Origin: Actinacidiphila glaucinigra
GTDB lineage: Bacteria; Actinomycetota; Actinomycetes; Streptomycetales; Streptomycetaceae
Direction of reading: 5' to 3'
Assembly: GCF_900188405.1 (NCBI RefSeq)
Contig: NZ_FZOF01000008.1
Coordinates: forward strand, 310,001-374,000
Length of the DNA: 64,000 nt
In this document: positions 41,814 to 49,978 of the stretch, piece after piece
Layout of the letters: the number at the start of each line of letters is the position of its first letter
How positions within the stretch are numbered: position 1 is the stretch's first letter
The notes under the pieces: generated by a model
Database searches by the model: none
Told to the model about the DNA's origin: nothing
Seen by the model: only the letters and a program-made list of their open reading frames with translations
Made by a program: the position numbers and the translations under genes

Positions 41814-43334
41814 CTAGTTGCCAGGGGATGAATCATCATCTTCGGAGGCTAGTTCATCACTTACATCAACGCCCTCAACGTCCGCTCCTGAATCAGATTC
41901 CTGATCCGTCGAATTCTCGTTACGAATTTGCTCGAACGCATCGAGTCCGGCGGCGCGGATCCTCATTCCTTCCATGATTTGCGGGTCGATGAGCGGCCTA
42001 CGCATCGCTTCGAAGACCTTAGGGTCGATGAGCGGCCTACGCATCGCTTCGAAGACCTTAGGGTCGATGAGCGGCCTACGCATCGCTTCGAAGACCTTAG
42101 GGTCGATGAGCGGCCTACGCATCGCTTCGAAGACCTTAGGGTCGATGAGCGGCCTACGCATCGCTTCGAAGACCTTAGGGTCGATGAGCGGCCTACGCAT
42201 GGACGCCATGACAGCGCTTAGCGATGGAAGCAGCGATCCAAGATCTGACATCCGAGACCAGGCATTTCGTCCAGGATCGTCGGGAGATGAGCCAATCTTC
42301 GTGACTTCGCCGCTAACTGGTCGACCATATCTATCCGAAGTAACGATTCCCGTGAAGTGGAGGTCCTTAGAGACCCAGACGAATACCCCGTCTTCGGTGA
42401 CTGATTCAACTTCGCGGCCTTCCGCGTCAGCAGTGATCGGCAGTTCGATCAGGGCCGTCGTAGGACAAACTGCAGTAAATTCAATGATCCCTTCACCTTC
42501 GACAGAGGCCCCGCGTACGGAGAAGGAAGAATGCGTCATCGCCCCGATCGCCATGATCTTCGCAGAACGGGTCTGGATGGGAAGTCCGCACATCCGTGGA
42601 CTGATGGTCTGCTCCATGCATCCCGCAAGGATTTCCGTATTAAGAAAACCTTCCACGGCGTCGGCTTGCAAACGCTCCTGAATCTGTCGGAGGTCGTCTG
42701 AAAATTCGGGCCACCGCTTGCCGGCAAGTTCCAGGATCAATTCAGAAAGAGACCTAAGCCACTTGATACGACCTTCTGCGCCGATTGAGGTTACTTCGGC
42801 TGCAAGGTCATCGTGCAGGCCCTCGCCATCTTCGCGGCCAAAATCTTTACTGTTATCGGAGATCCAAACGACGTCTTCGTCGGAGTTCTTAGCCGCTTCC
42901 AGCACAGAGATCCAGTTGAGAGTGTCGCGATACCCGTTACCGTTGCCGTCGCACGGCTTTTTTCGCTGAGCGGCGCGTTCAACGAGTTCAATATGATCAA
43001 CGATTGGAGGGGCGAGGATCTGAGCGTCGATCTCACTGAGCAGCTGTCGCAAGTCTTCGCCGTAGCGCGAGGATGCTGCTTCGATATCGACTCGTGTTTT
43101 ATCGTAGATCGCAGAAATCCCGAGCGCGCCACCGTTCTTCTCTTTTTGTCGCTGAAGTCCTACCAGTGCCTCGGTCACACGCCTGTGGTAGCCGGCCACC
43201 GCTTCCCGGATGACCACTTCAGGCACGGCTAGGCGAACATTCCAGGTTGCCGCAGCGTGGGCCAACACACGCCATGCGGTTCCTCTACACAGGGGATCGG
43301 CCACGAATGTCGTGGTGTCGAGAAGGACGATCAC
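41814..43334 (-). CDS. PIN-domain (DUF4935-like) protein with C-terminal tandem 13-residue repeats
   Basis: 506 residues. The N-terminal ~170 form a PIN-type nuclease fold: acidic residues in VLLDTTTF (Asp6), VPEVVIREAV, GYRDTLNW and WISDNSKDF are those expected to hold metal ions, so it should be an active RNase. A middle domain of ~190 residues (residues ~215-375) is unrecognised and beta-rich. Then come six successive MRRPLIDPKVFEA units (the last varied to MRRPLIDPQIMEG), and an acidic tail. GC content is clearly lower than in neighbours. It is divergent from the 43541 gene across a 206-bp AT-rich region. Cargo of the AICE; a defence or toxin role is inference. Confidence 0.8.
   Translation of the reverse strand: MIVLLDTTTFVADPLCRGTAWRVLAHAAATWNVRLAVPEVVIREAVAGYHRRVTEALVGLQRQKEKNGGALGISAIYDKTRVDIEAASSRYGEDLRQLLSEIDAQILAPPIVDHIELVERAAQRKKPCDGNGNGYRDTLNWISVLEAAKNSDEDVVWISDNSKDFGREDGEGLHDDLAAEVTSIGAEGRIKWLRSLSELILELAGKRWPEFSDDLRQIQERLQADAVEGFLNTEILAGCMEQTISPRMCGLPIQTRSAKIMAIGAMTHSSFSVRGASVEGEGIIEFTAVCPTTALIELPITADAEGREVESVTEDGVFVWVSKDLHFTGIVTSDRYGRPVSGEVTKIGSSPDDPGRNAWSRMSDLGSLLPSLSAVMASMRRPLIDPKVFEAMRRPLIDPKVFEAMRRPLIDPKVFEAMRRPLIDPKVFEAMRRPLIDPKVFEAMRRPLIDPQIMEGMRIRAAGLDAFEQIRNENSTDQESDSGADVEGVDVSDELASEDDDSSPGN
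41983..42200. repeat. 39-bp tandem repeat array, 5.6 exact copies, inside the PIN gene
   Basis: Units begin at 41983, 42022, 42061, 42100, 42139 and 42178. Each reads GGGTCGATGAGCGGCCTACG then CATCGCTTCGAAGACCTTA on the plus strand, with no base differences between copies. Thirty-nine is a multiple of three, so copy-number changes keep the frame and alter the protein by 13 residues per unit. Confidence 0.97.
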
Positions 43335-43540
43335 CTGCCCGATTATGCCGGGATGCTGACCGGTTGTCCTCCAGAATTACATCATGGGTTGCATTTTGGT
43401 ATGAAAAGTCGCGATCAAGGTAATTTACCCTAGTAGGAAGCAGCGCTGTGCGGCATCGCCCAAGTGTCTCTGCCGGGGGGACTCGCGATCGGAGCGCCCG
43501 TTAGTCCCAAAGCATCCACACAAGGGTCCCTGGCGCTGGC

Positions 43541-44173
43541 ATGCTGGAATGTCGGAGTATCGGACCGCAGCCCCAGGGGGACAGCTTGATCGTTAACCGG
43601 TATGTCGGCGGCGAACAACCCGATGATGACGAGTTAGAACAGCACCTCACCCGGGAGCTCAACACTCCCCTCGGCTGGCCCGAAGATGGCGGCCTCACTG
43701 TCCGCCACGTGGCCACGATCGCGGCTGCCGCTACCTGCGACACTGCGTACAGCCAAGCTGCCAACGGTCACTTGATCGACCTCTTCGCTGCACTCCCCCT
43801 GCCGGGAACTGCGGAAGGGCAAGGTTTTTGGGCGCGCATCCGTGACGCCGGGGGCAGCGCGGCCCTGAGCATCGACCCTGCCAACATGGGCGGCCCCTTC
43901 TTCGATCGCGTCCGTGACGGCAATGAGAGCGGCATTGCCTTCCGCATCCTGAGCTTCCTGGAGAAGCTGTCGTCGGATCAACGCGACGCCACAGCAGATG
44001 TCATCGGCTCTGTGCTGGACCGCGGCACCATCGGTGTTAGCGGTCGGTACGGGGGCGAGCTGTGGCTACGAGACGCAGAGATGAGCGCATGGCGTGTCGT
44101 GCTGGCCGGCCGGCGGGAGTTTGAAACATCGCCGGACCGCAAGCGGTTCTTCGATGCATGGCGCCAGGCCTGA
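43541..44173 (+). CDS. Unrecognised cargo protein (up to 210 aa)
   Basis: A soluble protein without signal peptide or membrane helix; the first ~45 residues are acidic (GGEQPDDDELEQHLTRELN), followed by an alpha/beta-looking body. No motif is recognised. Start uncertain: the ATG at 43541 gives 210 residues, but the TTG at 43586 has GGGGGA just upstream. It is divergent from the PIN-repeat gene and could be its partner. Confidence 0.6.
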   Translation: MLECRSIGPQPQGDSLIVNRYVGGEQPDDDELEQHLTRELNTPLGWPEDGGLTVRHVATIAAAATCDTAYSQAANGHLIDLFAALPLPGTAEGQGFWARIRDAGGSAALSIDPANMGGPFFDRVRDGNESGIAFRILSFLEKLSSDQRDATADVIGSVLDRGTIGVSGRYGGELWLRDAEMSAWRVVLAGRREFETSPDRKRFFDAWRQA

Positions 44174-44271
44174 AAACGTGGCACAGATCAACTGCTCCAG
44201 GTACGGCAAGCCCTGGCCATAGGGCCATAGCTCGCCGTACCCTTGCGTTGTCCTGTATGTCTGCTGTCTTG

Positions 44272-44418
44272 CTAGACCCAACGACCAGCGACCAGGGCGT
44301 AACATCCCGCTACAACGATGGCAGTCGTTACAAGCAGGGACTTGAGGCGGGCGGTCCGACCCTCGTCGTCGATGGCGTAACGGACCGTCCGCCAAAATTC
44401 CTGAATCATCTTGCGCAT
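44272..44418 (-). CDS. Small membrane protein (48 aa)
   Basis: ATG at 44418 with GGAG 6 nt upstream. The sequence starts MRKMIQEFWRTVRYAIDDEG and ends with one transmembrane helix (SLLVTTAIVVAGCYALVAG). Small proteins with the VRxAIDDEGRT segment before a helix are, as I remember, scattered in streptomycete genomes. Role unknown. Confidence 0.6.
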   Translation of the reverse strand: MRKMIQEFWRTVRYAIDDEGRTARLKSLLVTTAIVVAGCYALVAGRWV

Positions 44419-45098
44419 TCCATTCTCCAATCTCATTTCCAGGCGAGCTTCTCCTACCCTTACTGTCGTCCGGACAGCAAAAAGGCCCGACTTCAAATTC
44501 GCGGAAAGCAATCCACCGCGGAAGGAAATCGGACCTCAAGTGAGTCGTATTCAATTATATTGTGTGGCCATTGTGGTTCACGAAAGCCAATCTGCTGCAT
44601 CTCGGCTCTCGCAAAGCTGGCTTCCATCACCGTGTCAAGAAGCTGACCGACGTAGGCCTTGGGGCAACGCACCTTTGCGGCGAGTTCGACAAGCATTCTC
44701 GCAACAAGGTTCGCTCTGCGCCGCATGCGCGTGACACGAGGGACACCATGCAACTGTTGAGCTGCCTCGATAGGCTAGCCCCTAGACTGATCTCCCGTCA
44801 AGTCCCGCGAGCTGGAGCCAACTTGGGTGGTCGAGCACCGGACGCATGCGGCTTATCGCGCCCTCCCCGGGGCGACGTGCCTTGTAGAGCGCAGCCCACG
44901 TGCGGCTGCGGCTCACGTGCCGGTGGCCTGCTCGGACCGCCAGCAACGTCCGGTGATTCGCGTCCTCTCGCATCCTGATGGAACGCGGTTTACGTCGGCG
45001 CTGCACGTCGGGCCCTATAGCAGCCCAACACCTTGAACACACCGAAGCGCTCCCCGCCGTCCCGCAGGAAAACGAGGAGCGCCAGGCTGTTGGACCCG
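44419..45098. other. 680-bp stretch without a convincing gene
   Basis: AT-richer than the chromosome, with frequent stops on both strands. One minus-strand reading frame (44493-44753, 86 codons) has a plausible helical stretch (LVARMLVELAAKVRCPKAYVGQLLDTVMEASFARAEMQ) but no ribosome site and an unprotein-like end, so it may be a decayed gene fragment. Nothing else can be supported. Confidence 0.4.
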
Positions 45099-45554
45099 TC
45101 AGGACATAGCAAAGACCGGCATGGCATGCACAGCGCTCGCCTCGTCCTGGATCTCCCGCTGCACCCTGAGGCTCACGTCTCGCTCAAGCCGGGGTTCCGG
45201 CTCGCTTTGGGCGAGCCGGCCGCGCACGCGGTGGATGATGCCCGCATCTTCCTCCGCCACAACGACCGCCAACGTCCTCGTAAGCATCAGCTCGTGCTGC
45301 GCGGCACGCAGCTCGTCCCCCTGTAGCGACAGAAGTCTCCGGGCCTCGCTCCTGGTGAGGGCCAGGTAGGCCCACACGCTGTACTGGCCGGATGCTCCAT
45401 CCAGGCACTGGAAGAGGTAGTAGTGACGTGTCCAGCGGCTTCGGACGATGCCCGAAGTGGGGATGTCCCAGCGGTTAAACTCCCGGACCATCGAAAACCC
45501 GCGCTTCGGCTTCCACGGCAAAGCGCCCAGATCGGGTGTCAGTGGCTCTGTCAT
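45099..45554 (-). CDS. Unrecognised cargo protein (151 aa), second of an overlapping pair
   Basis: The N-terminal part (KPKRGFSMVREFNRWDIPTSGIVRSRWTRHYYLFQCLDGASGQYSVWAYLAL) is rich in aromatic and basic residues and beta-like; the C-terminal half is helical and charged. Its ATG overlaps the stop of the 84-residue gene by 4 nt, so the two are coupled and probably act together. No family is recognised; two-gene architecture of this size would also suit a toxin-antitoxin pair. Confidence 0.65.
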   Translation of the reverse strand: MTEPLTPDLGALPWKPKRGFSMVREFNRWDIPTSGIVRSRWTRHYYLFQCLDGASGQYSVWAYLALTRSEARRLLSLQGDELRAAQHELMLTRTLAVVVAEEDAGIIHRVRGRLAQSEPEPRLERDVSLRVQREIQDEASAVHAMPVFAMS

Positions 45555-45805
45555 GTCTGCTCCTGAATGTCATCAACCCAGGTGGGGTCTCCGAAGCACA
45601 GGTTGAATGCATGCCCCCGTTCGGCCGTCCAATCACCTTTGACTGAGACCGTGGCGTGATCTGGGTTCTTTTGGCTGGGGGTGTGCCGGACCGTGAAGCC
45701 CTGCTCCCGTAGCTTCCCTACTGTCGAGTATCGCGCGCCACTGCTGGGCTGATCAATGACCGGCCCAAGATCTTCAACCTTGACGAGACCGACGACGATC
45801 GACAT
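45551..45805 (-). CDS. Unrecognised small protein (84 aa), first of an overlapping pair
   Basis: ATG 45805 with GGGAGAGG upstream. The product (MSIVVGLVKVEDLGPVID...VSVKGDWTAERGHAFNLCFGDPTWVDDIQEQ) looks like a small alpha/beta domain with an acidic end. It is upstream in a two-gene unit with the 151-residue protein. Function unknown. Confidence 0.65.
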   Translation of the reverse strand: MSIVVGLVKVEDLGPVIDQPSSGARYSTVGKLREQGFTVRHTPSQKNPDHATVSVKGDWTAERGHAFNLCFGDPTWVDDIQEQT

Positions 45806-46458
45806 CCCGTCCTCTCCCTGCCTCGGGAAATGTCGGAACCGACACGACCCCTCGCAGCAGCGCAACGGTGGTTCCTTCTTCCCATAGTGGGTGACCTGCT
45901 CGTCGTCCGCCAGTGGACGACCCTTAGGCCTCTGCCCGCGCCCGATACGTATGTCAATAACCCCCCGTCACACATCACGGACACGGCGGTCCCCCCGATT
46001 CACCCGGTGGGACGAGTGTGGGCCATCTCACTGACCGATGGGAACAGAACGACACGAAGGATCACGGAAAGTCACCAAACTGTTGCATGTCGCACTCTCG
46101 CGGTTCGCTACGGTTCGCTCAACGTTCGGTCCGCGTGCACGGCAGTGCAGCCCTACACCGCAGGCCGACCGAGATGCCTCGCGGTACCGTGGCGAGGGCC
46201 GCGGTCGTCGGGAGCGCCTCGCAGGCGCGTTCGAATCGTTGGGGCCCTCGTGACTGACATCAGCAGATGACATCAACGCCGACAGTCAGCCACGAGATGT
46301 GGCGGCCGTAGAGCAACAGTAGGCCGCCACCGTAGGCGCCTTTCGGCAGGCCGCACGATGCCAGGCCCGAACTTACAAGGCAGTGGTCGCCCCCCAGCGC
46401 CTCCTCGGTCACGGCAGCTGGCATCCGGCCTGTCAGTTCCTCGCCGTACTCTTCGCTC
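45806..46458. other. 653-bp intergenic region upstream of the HNH nuclease gene
   Basis: No supported gene. It contains a close direct repeat GGTTCGCT (46101-46108 and 46111-46118), and must hold the divergent promoters of the small pair (minus) and the nuclease (plus). The size may reflect a lost gene. Confidence 0.5.
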
Positions 46459-47529
46459 ATGCGTAGAGGAGTGATCACTCGGGAGTCCGTGCTCAAGACG
46501 GTTGCAGAGCACGATGAGTTGGGACGCGAGGCGTTCCTGTCGAAGTACGGCTTTGGTGAGGCCCGTGCGTATGTCCTGGTGCACGAGGGCCGGGAGTACG
46601 ACTCCAAGGCGATAGCCGGGGTGGCACACAAGTGGGATCAGGAGCGGGCGCTGGCTCCCAGCGAGTTCAGCGGCGGGAAGGATCACGCAGCGGCCTGGCT
46701 GAAGCGCCTGGGCTTTCACGTCAAGGCCGTCAAGAACCCTGACTGGGCCCGCGATGAGATCATCCTGGCCTGCGATCTCGTCATGAAGAACGAGTGGAGG
46801 GGCCTGGACGCGCAGGCCAGCCAGGTCATCGAGCTGTCCGCGCTCCTGCAGCTGCTGCCGATCCACGCCGAGGCCGACCGCAACGAGAAGTTCCGCAACC
46901 CCAACGGCGTGGCCCGCAAGACCTTCGACATCGCCACCCGGCACCCCGAGTACCGCGGCAAGCCCACCAACGGCGGCAGCCTCGACGCCGAGGTCCTCAA
47001 CGAGTTCCTGGGCCGCCCGGACGAGATGGCCGAGGCCGCAAGGCTCATCCGGGAGGGCATTACGTCAGGCGAATTTCAGGGCCTCGACCTGGCGGGCGGC
47101 GAGGAGCTCGACGACGACTTCAGCGCCGCCGAAGGGCGCCTGCTCATGCGCCGGCACCTGGCACGCGAGCGGAACAAGGGCCTGCGCAAGAAGAAGATCG
47201 ACTCTGTTCTGCGGAAGGGCGGAAGTCTCGCCTGCGAGGCATGCGGATTCGACTTCGAGGAGGTCTACGGCGAGCGAGGTGCCGGGTACGTCGAGTGCCA
47301 TCACGTCGTGCCCCTTCACGAGGCCGGCGAAGGCCGGACCAAACTCAGCGACCTCGCTCTCATCTGCGCGAACTGCCACCGCATGATCCACCGCCGGGCG
47401 CCCTGGCCGACGCCCGCCGAGCTCAAGGTCTCCATCGAGCACCACAGGTCGGCACAGCGAGCCGACTCTACGGGCATCGTGCGGCAGCGGAGCTCCACCG
47501 TGGAACGTAGCCCTGGCCCGACGCCCTAG
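46459..47529 (+). CDS. ScoMcrA-like HNH endonuclease, probable modification-dependent (type IV) restriction enzyme
   Basis: 356 residues in three parts: an N-terminal head (ITRESVLKTVAEHDELGREAFLSKYGFGEARAYVLVHEGREYDSKAIAGVAH, residues 6-57) as in ScoMcrA-type proteins; a central helical domain (WARDEIILACDLV..GLDAQASQVIELSALLQLLP..KFRNPNGVARKTFDI) like that of Sco5333-type 5-methylcytosine-dependent nucleases; and a C-terminal HNH with zinc cysteines CEACGFDF, CHHVVPLHEAGEG and ICANCHRMIH. The S. coelicolor element I recall at this tRNA also carries Sco5333. Expected role: cutting foreign methylated DNA. It runs plus-strand and alone. Confidence 0.85.
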   Translation: MRRGVITRESVLKTVAEHDELGREAFLSKYGFGEARAYVLVHEGREYDSKAIAGVAHKWDQERALAPSEFSGGKDHAAAWLKRLGFHVKAVKNPDWARDEIILACDLVMKNEWRGLDAQASQVIELSALLQLLPIHAEADRNEKFRNPNGVARKTFDIATRHPEYRGKPTNGGSLDAEVLNEFLGRPDEMAEAARLIREGITSGEFQGLDLAGGEELDDDFSAAEGRLLMRRHLARERNKGLRKKKIDSVLRKGGSLACEACGFDFEEVYGERGAGYVECHHVVPLHEAGEGRTKLSDLALICANCHRMIHRRAPWPTPAELKVSIEHHRSAQRADSTGIVRQRSSTVERSPGPTP

Positions 47530-47661
47530 CCCTGGCGTGACCACAGACGCTCACGAACAGTTCTCGCAGGTCACAGAGAGTTCCCCCAGGTGACACGGGC
47601 GCCCGCATTGCTCGGGACGAAACGGTTGTGGGTCAAACCCCTTCACTCCTGACCTTTCGCC

Positions 47662-48111
47662 TCAGGATCGCCGCAGAGCCGTTCGCATCTCCTGTATCAA
47701 CGCATGCCGGGCCTCACGAGCCGCCCGCCATGCCTGCAGGTACTCCACAGAGTCTGCGTTCTGACCGGCGACCACAACGTCATGGAAGTCAAGCACCGTG
47801 AGAGTGGCCTGGCCGGCCAAATCGATAATCGGCCGTCGGGCCACCAACTCCAGTTGTTGCTGCGCGGCGTATACGCCATGCTCACCAATCGCTAGGTGCC
47901 CCTTGCCGATACGTTCCTGAGACGGTTCAGCCCGGGAGAAGGCATCCCGAGCCCGGGCGAGGGCTGCCAGGTATTCCATGAACGAGATTCGTAGCGCATC
48001 ACGTTCCCGTTCGGACGTCTCGCGACGCCACCGGAGTTGGTCGACAACGAGGGTACTCAGCACGCCAAGCACCGTACCCACAGCCGTCGCCACTATCGCT
48101 GTCCACTGCAT
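47662..48111 (-). CDS. Membrane-anchored helical protein of unknown function (149 aa)
   Basis: One N-terminal transmembrane helix (TAIVATAVGTVLGVLSTLVVD, ~residues 3-23), then RWRRETSERERDALRISFMEYLAALARARDAF and further amphipathic helices forming a cytoplasmic bundle. ATG 48111 is preceded by TGGGGGGC; an earlier ATG (48129) is possible. Resembles generic small membrane proteins found in actinobacterial mobile elements; family not identified. Confidence 0.65.
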   Translation of the reverse strand: MQWTAIVATAVGTVLGVLSTLVVDQLRWRRETSERERDALRISFMEYLAALARARDAFSRAEPSQERIGKGHLAIGEHGVYAAQQQLELVARRPIIDLAGQATLTVLDFHDVVVAGQNADSVEYLQAWRAAREARHALIQEMRTALRRS

Positions 48112-48406
48112 GCGCCCCCCAGAGGTCATTAGCTTGACTGTCTCGCCGAGATCCTCACACGAAGACAGGTCCTGAGCCGCGCCTTCTGGCGTCCGAGGTG
48201 GTCCAGTCAGGTCTGGTGTGTCAGCCGCTATCTGAGATAGCGCTTCACCGCCTGCCGCCACGAAGCATGGGAACTGCAGCCACTACCGTGCACGCTGATG
48301 ACGGCCGCAAACACGCACCTCTGCCTGCCAGAAGCCTCGGAAACCGTGCACGGCCGTTCAGGCAATACGGCCTTGTGGGTCACAGCCGCTCGCCAACCTG
48401 CCTAGG

Positions 48407-48910
48407 ATGCCGAGGGTGAAGGTTCTGGAGATCATGCGCCGGGTCAAAGGTTTCAGCACGCCCTTCGGTGGGGTGGACTGGGACCTGCCAACTCCTCAGC
48501 GTGCCCTTGCCGAGAGGGTCGTCGTGTACCTGGAGGACCGCAGGGTTCTGACCATGCCTCGCGCGATCACATCCGCGGTCGATGATCCTGGTCATTGTGT
48601 AGCTTCGGTCCTGCAGATCCGAGAGATGTTGACTCAGATCTTGATGGAGCCTGACACCGGCGCTGAACTTTCCGAGCACCTCAAGGCCATGCGTGCCGCA
48701 TGCCGGCGGTTCCTGGACACAGTCGGCAACAACCACTCAGGGCATGTACGAGGCCGCGCACAGAGCGCCACATTCGGCGCTGCGCTTGGCGAACTACGAG
48801 CCATCTTCGGGATTCAACTCGGTGTCATTGCAGCACGTTACAAGCTTGAGCTGCCTGGGGAGCTGTCTGCCATCCTTCCCGCCGCTGACATCGATGACGA
48901 TGAGGGCTAG
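48407..48910 (+). CDS. Conserved hypothetical protein (DUF6650-like), 167 aa
   Basis: The opening VKVLEIMRRVKGFSTPFGGVDWDLP resembles proteins of the DUF6650 group, which combine this N-terminal strand with a helical body. The rest is a helical bundle (EHLKAMRAACRRFLDTVG). No catalytic motif. It is the last gene before attR and may work with the other cargo genes. The family name is from memory and uncertain. Confidence 0.65.
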   Translation: MPRVKVLEIMRRVKGFSTPFGGVDWDLPTPQRALAERVVVYLEDRRVLTMPRAITSAVDDPGHCVASVLQIREMLTQILMEPDTGAELSEHLKAMRAACRRFLDTVGNNHSGHVRGRAQSATFGAALGELRAIFGIQLGVIAARYKLELPGELSAILPAADIDDDEG

Positions 48911-49065
48911 CAACCAGACCCTCAGATCAGCGCCTGCGCCACTACCGCGCGGGATGAGGAGTCCCAGGCGATCGCGACCACGGGTTCGTGGACTACCTGT
49001 GGACGAGCAATCGCCCACCTATTGGCCGTGAGCCTGTGACCTGCGCACACGCCTGGGGCGGAAGG

Positions 49066-49100
49066 GGCCTCCGGAGCCGTGTGCGCGGGTTCGAATCCTG
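49066..49100. other. attR of the integrated element
   Basis: 35-bp direct repeat of 31970-32004 with one mismatch. Beyond it the tRNA end has diverged (TCGCGGG instead of CCGGGGG), so this copy could not form the 3' half of the present tRNA-Arg acceptor stem. Confidence 0.88.
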
Positions 49101-49123
49101 TCGCGGGTCGGGCCAGTGCTGAA

Positions 49124-49142
49124 GCCCGCATGCCCGGCGGGC
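49124..49142. terminator. Likely original terminator of tRNA-Arg
   Basis: GCCCGC-7 nt-GCGGGC followed by CTCGTGTTT lies 24 bp past attR, where the tRNA terminator would have been before integration. Confidence 0.5.
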
Positions 49143-49226
49143 CTCGTGTTTCCGAGCGGCTGGCAACCCACCGCCAGCGCCGCACCCCGCTGTCACCGTC
49201 TGCGGGGGCTGCCGTGGGGCCGCTGG

Positions 49227-49940
49227 TCAGGCGTGGGCCTTCAGGGCGGCCAGCCTTGCTTCGATCTCGGCCGCGTCGCCCATGCTGTCCAACCGCTCGA
49301 ACTGTGCGTCCAGTGACGAGTCGGCGAGCTCCTGCTTGCCCAGTGCCCTCGCCTCCTCCCGGCGGACTATCTCCTCGAAGCGGCTCAACTCGCTCGTCGG
49401 GTCCAGCACATTGATGTTCTCCGCCGCGTCCAGCATCTGGCTCTGCGCCTGGGCCGTCTTGGCGCGGGCCACCAACTGGTCGCGCTTCGCGTTGAGCTCC
49501 GTCAGCTTGACCTTCATCTGGTCGAGGCCGGTCTTCAGCTTTCCGACGACCTCCCGCTGCGTCGCGATCGTCGGCTCGGCGTCCTTCGCCTCGCGCCCCG
49601 CCTGCAACTGCCGCTGCAGCGCCACCTTGGCGAGGCGGTCGAACGCGTCCGCCTCGGTCCCCGAACCCGCGGCCCGCAGCTCGTCCGCCTTCCTGCTGGC
49701 GGCCAGCGCCTTCGTGCCCCACTCGCCGGCCGCCTCCACGTCCTCCTCATGGTCCTGCTCCAAGAGGCGCAGATTGCCGATGGTGGTGGCGACCGCCTGC
49801 TCGGCCTCGCTGATGTTGTTGCCGTAGTCGCGGATCAGCTGGTCGAGCATCTTCTGCGGGTCCTCCGCCTGGTCCAGCAGCGCATTGATGTTCGCCTTCG
49901 CCAGCTGCGCGACGCGGCCGAGGATCGTCTGCTTGGTCAT
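49227..49940 (-). CDS. pspA: PspA/IM30 family envelope-stress protein
   Basis: 237 residues, almost wholly alpha-helical coiled coil from the N-terminal amphipathic helix (MTKQTILGRVAQLAKANINALLD) onwards, with the family signature AEDPQKMLDQLIRDY. ESCRT-III-like proteins that coat damaged membranes. The next gene upstream on the same strand (38 bp gap) is a TPM-domain membrane protein, a pairing often seen. Confidence 0.93.
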   Translation of the reverse strand: MTKQTILGRVAQLAKANINALLDQAEDPQKMLDQLIRDYGNNISEAEQAVATTIGNLRLLEQDHEEDVEAAGEWGTKALAASRKADELRAAGSGTEADAFDRLAKVALQRQLQAGREAKDAEPTIATQREVVGKLKTGLDQMKVKLTELNAKRDQLVARAKTAQAQSQMLDAAENINVLDPTSELSRFEEIVRREEARALGKQELADSSLDAQFERLDSMGDAAEIEARLAALKAHA

Positions 49941-49978
49941 GGGGCCAACCTCTCGCTCTCGCTTCCCCGAGTTGCCGC

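Larger units (their letters stand above)
31970..49100. mobile_element. pSAM2-type actinomycete integrative and conjugative element (AICE), ~17.1 kb
   Basis: Bounded by the 35-bp repeat in tRNA-Arg(CCG). It carries all AICE modules: tyrosine integrase and Xis next to attL, RepSA-like rolling-circle initiator, Spd spread proteins, a single FtsK-like Tra translocase (double-stranded DNA transfer), Pra-like activator and KorSA-like repressor, then 7.5 kb of cargo. From memory S. coelicolor has an AICE in the same tRNA beside the same chromosomal genes, so the site is a known hot spot. No inactivating lesion is visible in the core genes; it could be functional. Confidence 0.93.

Noticed and set aside
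41983-42200. Regular repeats as a possible CRISPR array
   Set aside because: The 39-bp units are contiguous without spacers, and lie in frame inside a coding sequence; no cas genes are near.
41928-42221. Plus-strand open frame across the repeats
   Set aside because: It is the antisense reading of the repeat; no ribosome site and the minus-strand frame has PIN motifs.
44493-44753. 86-codon minus-strand frame with a helical-looking segment
   Set aside because: No ribosome site, unprotein-like C-terminal part; at most a gene fragment.
49066-49100. Second tRNA-Arg gene
   Set aside because: Only the anticodon loop to T-arm is present, with no 5' half; it is attR.
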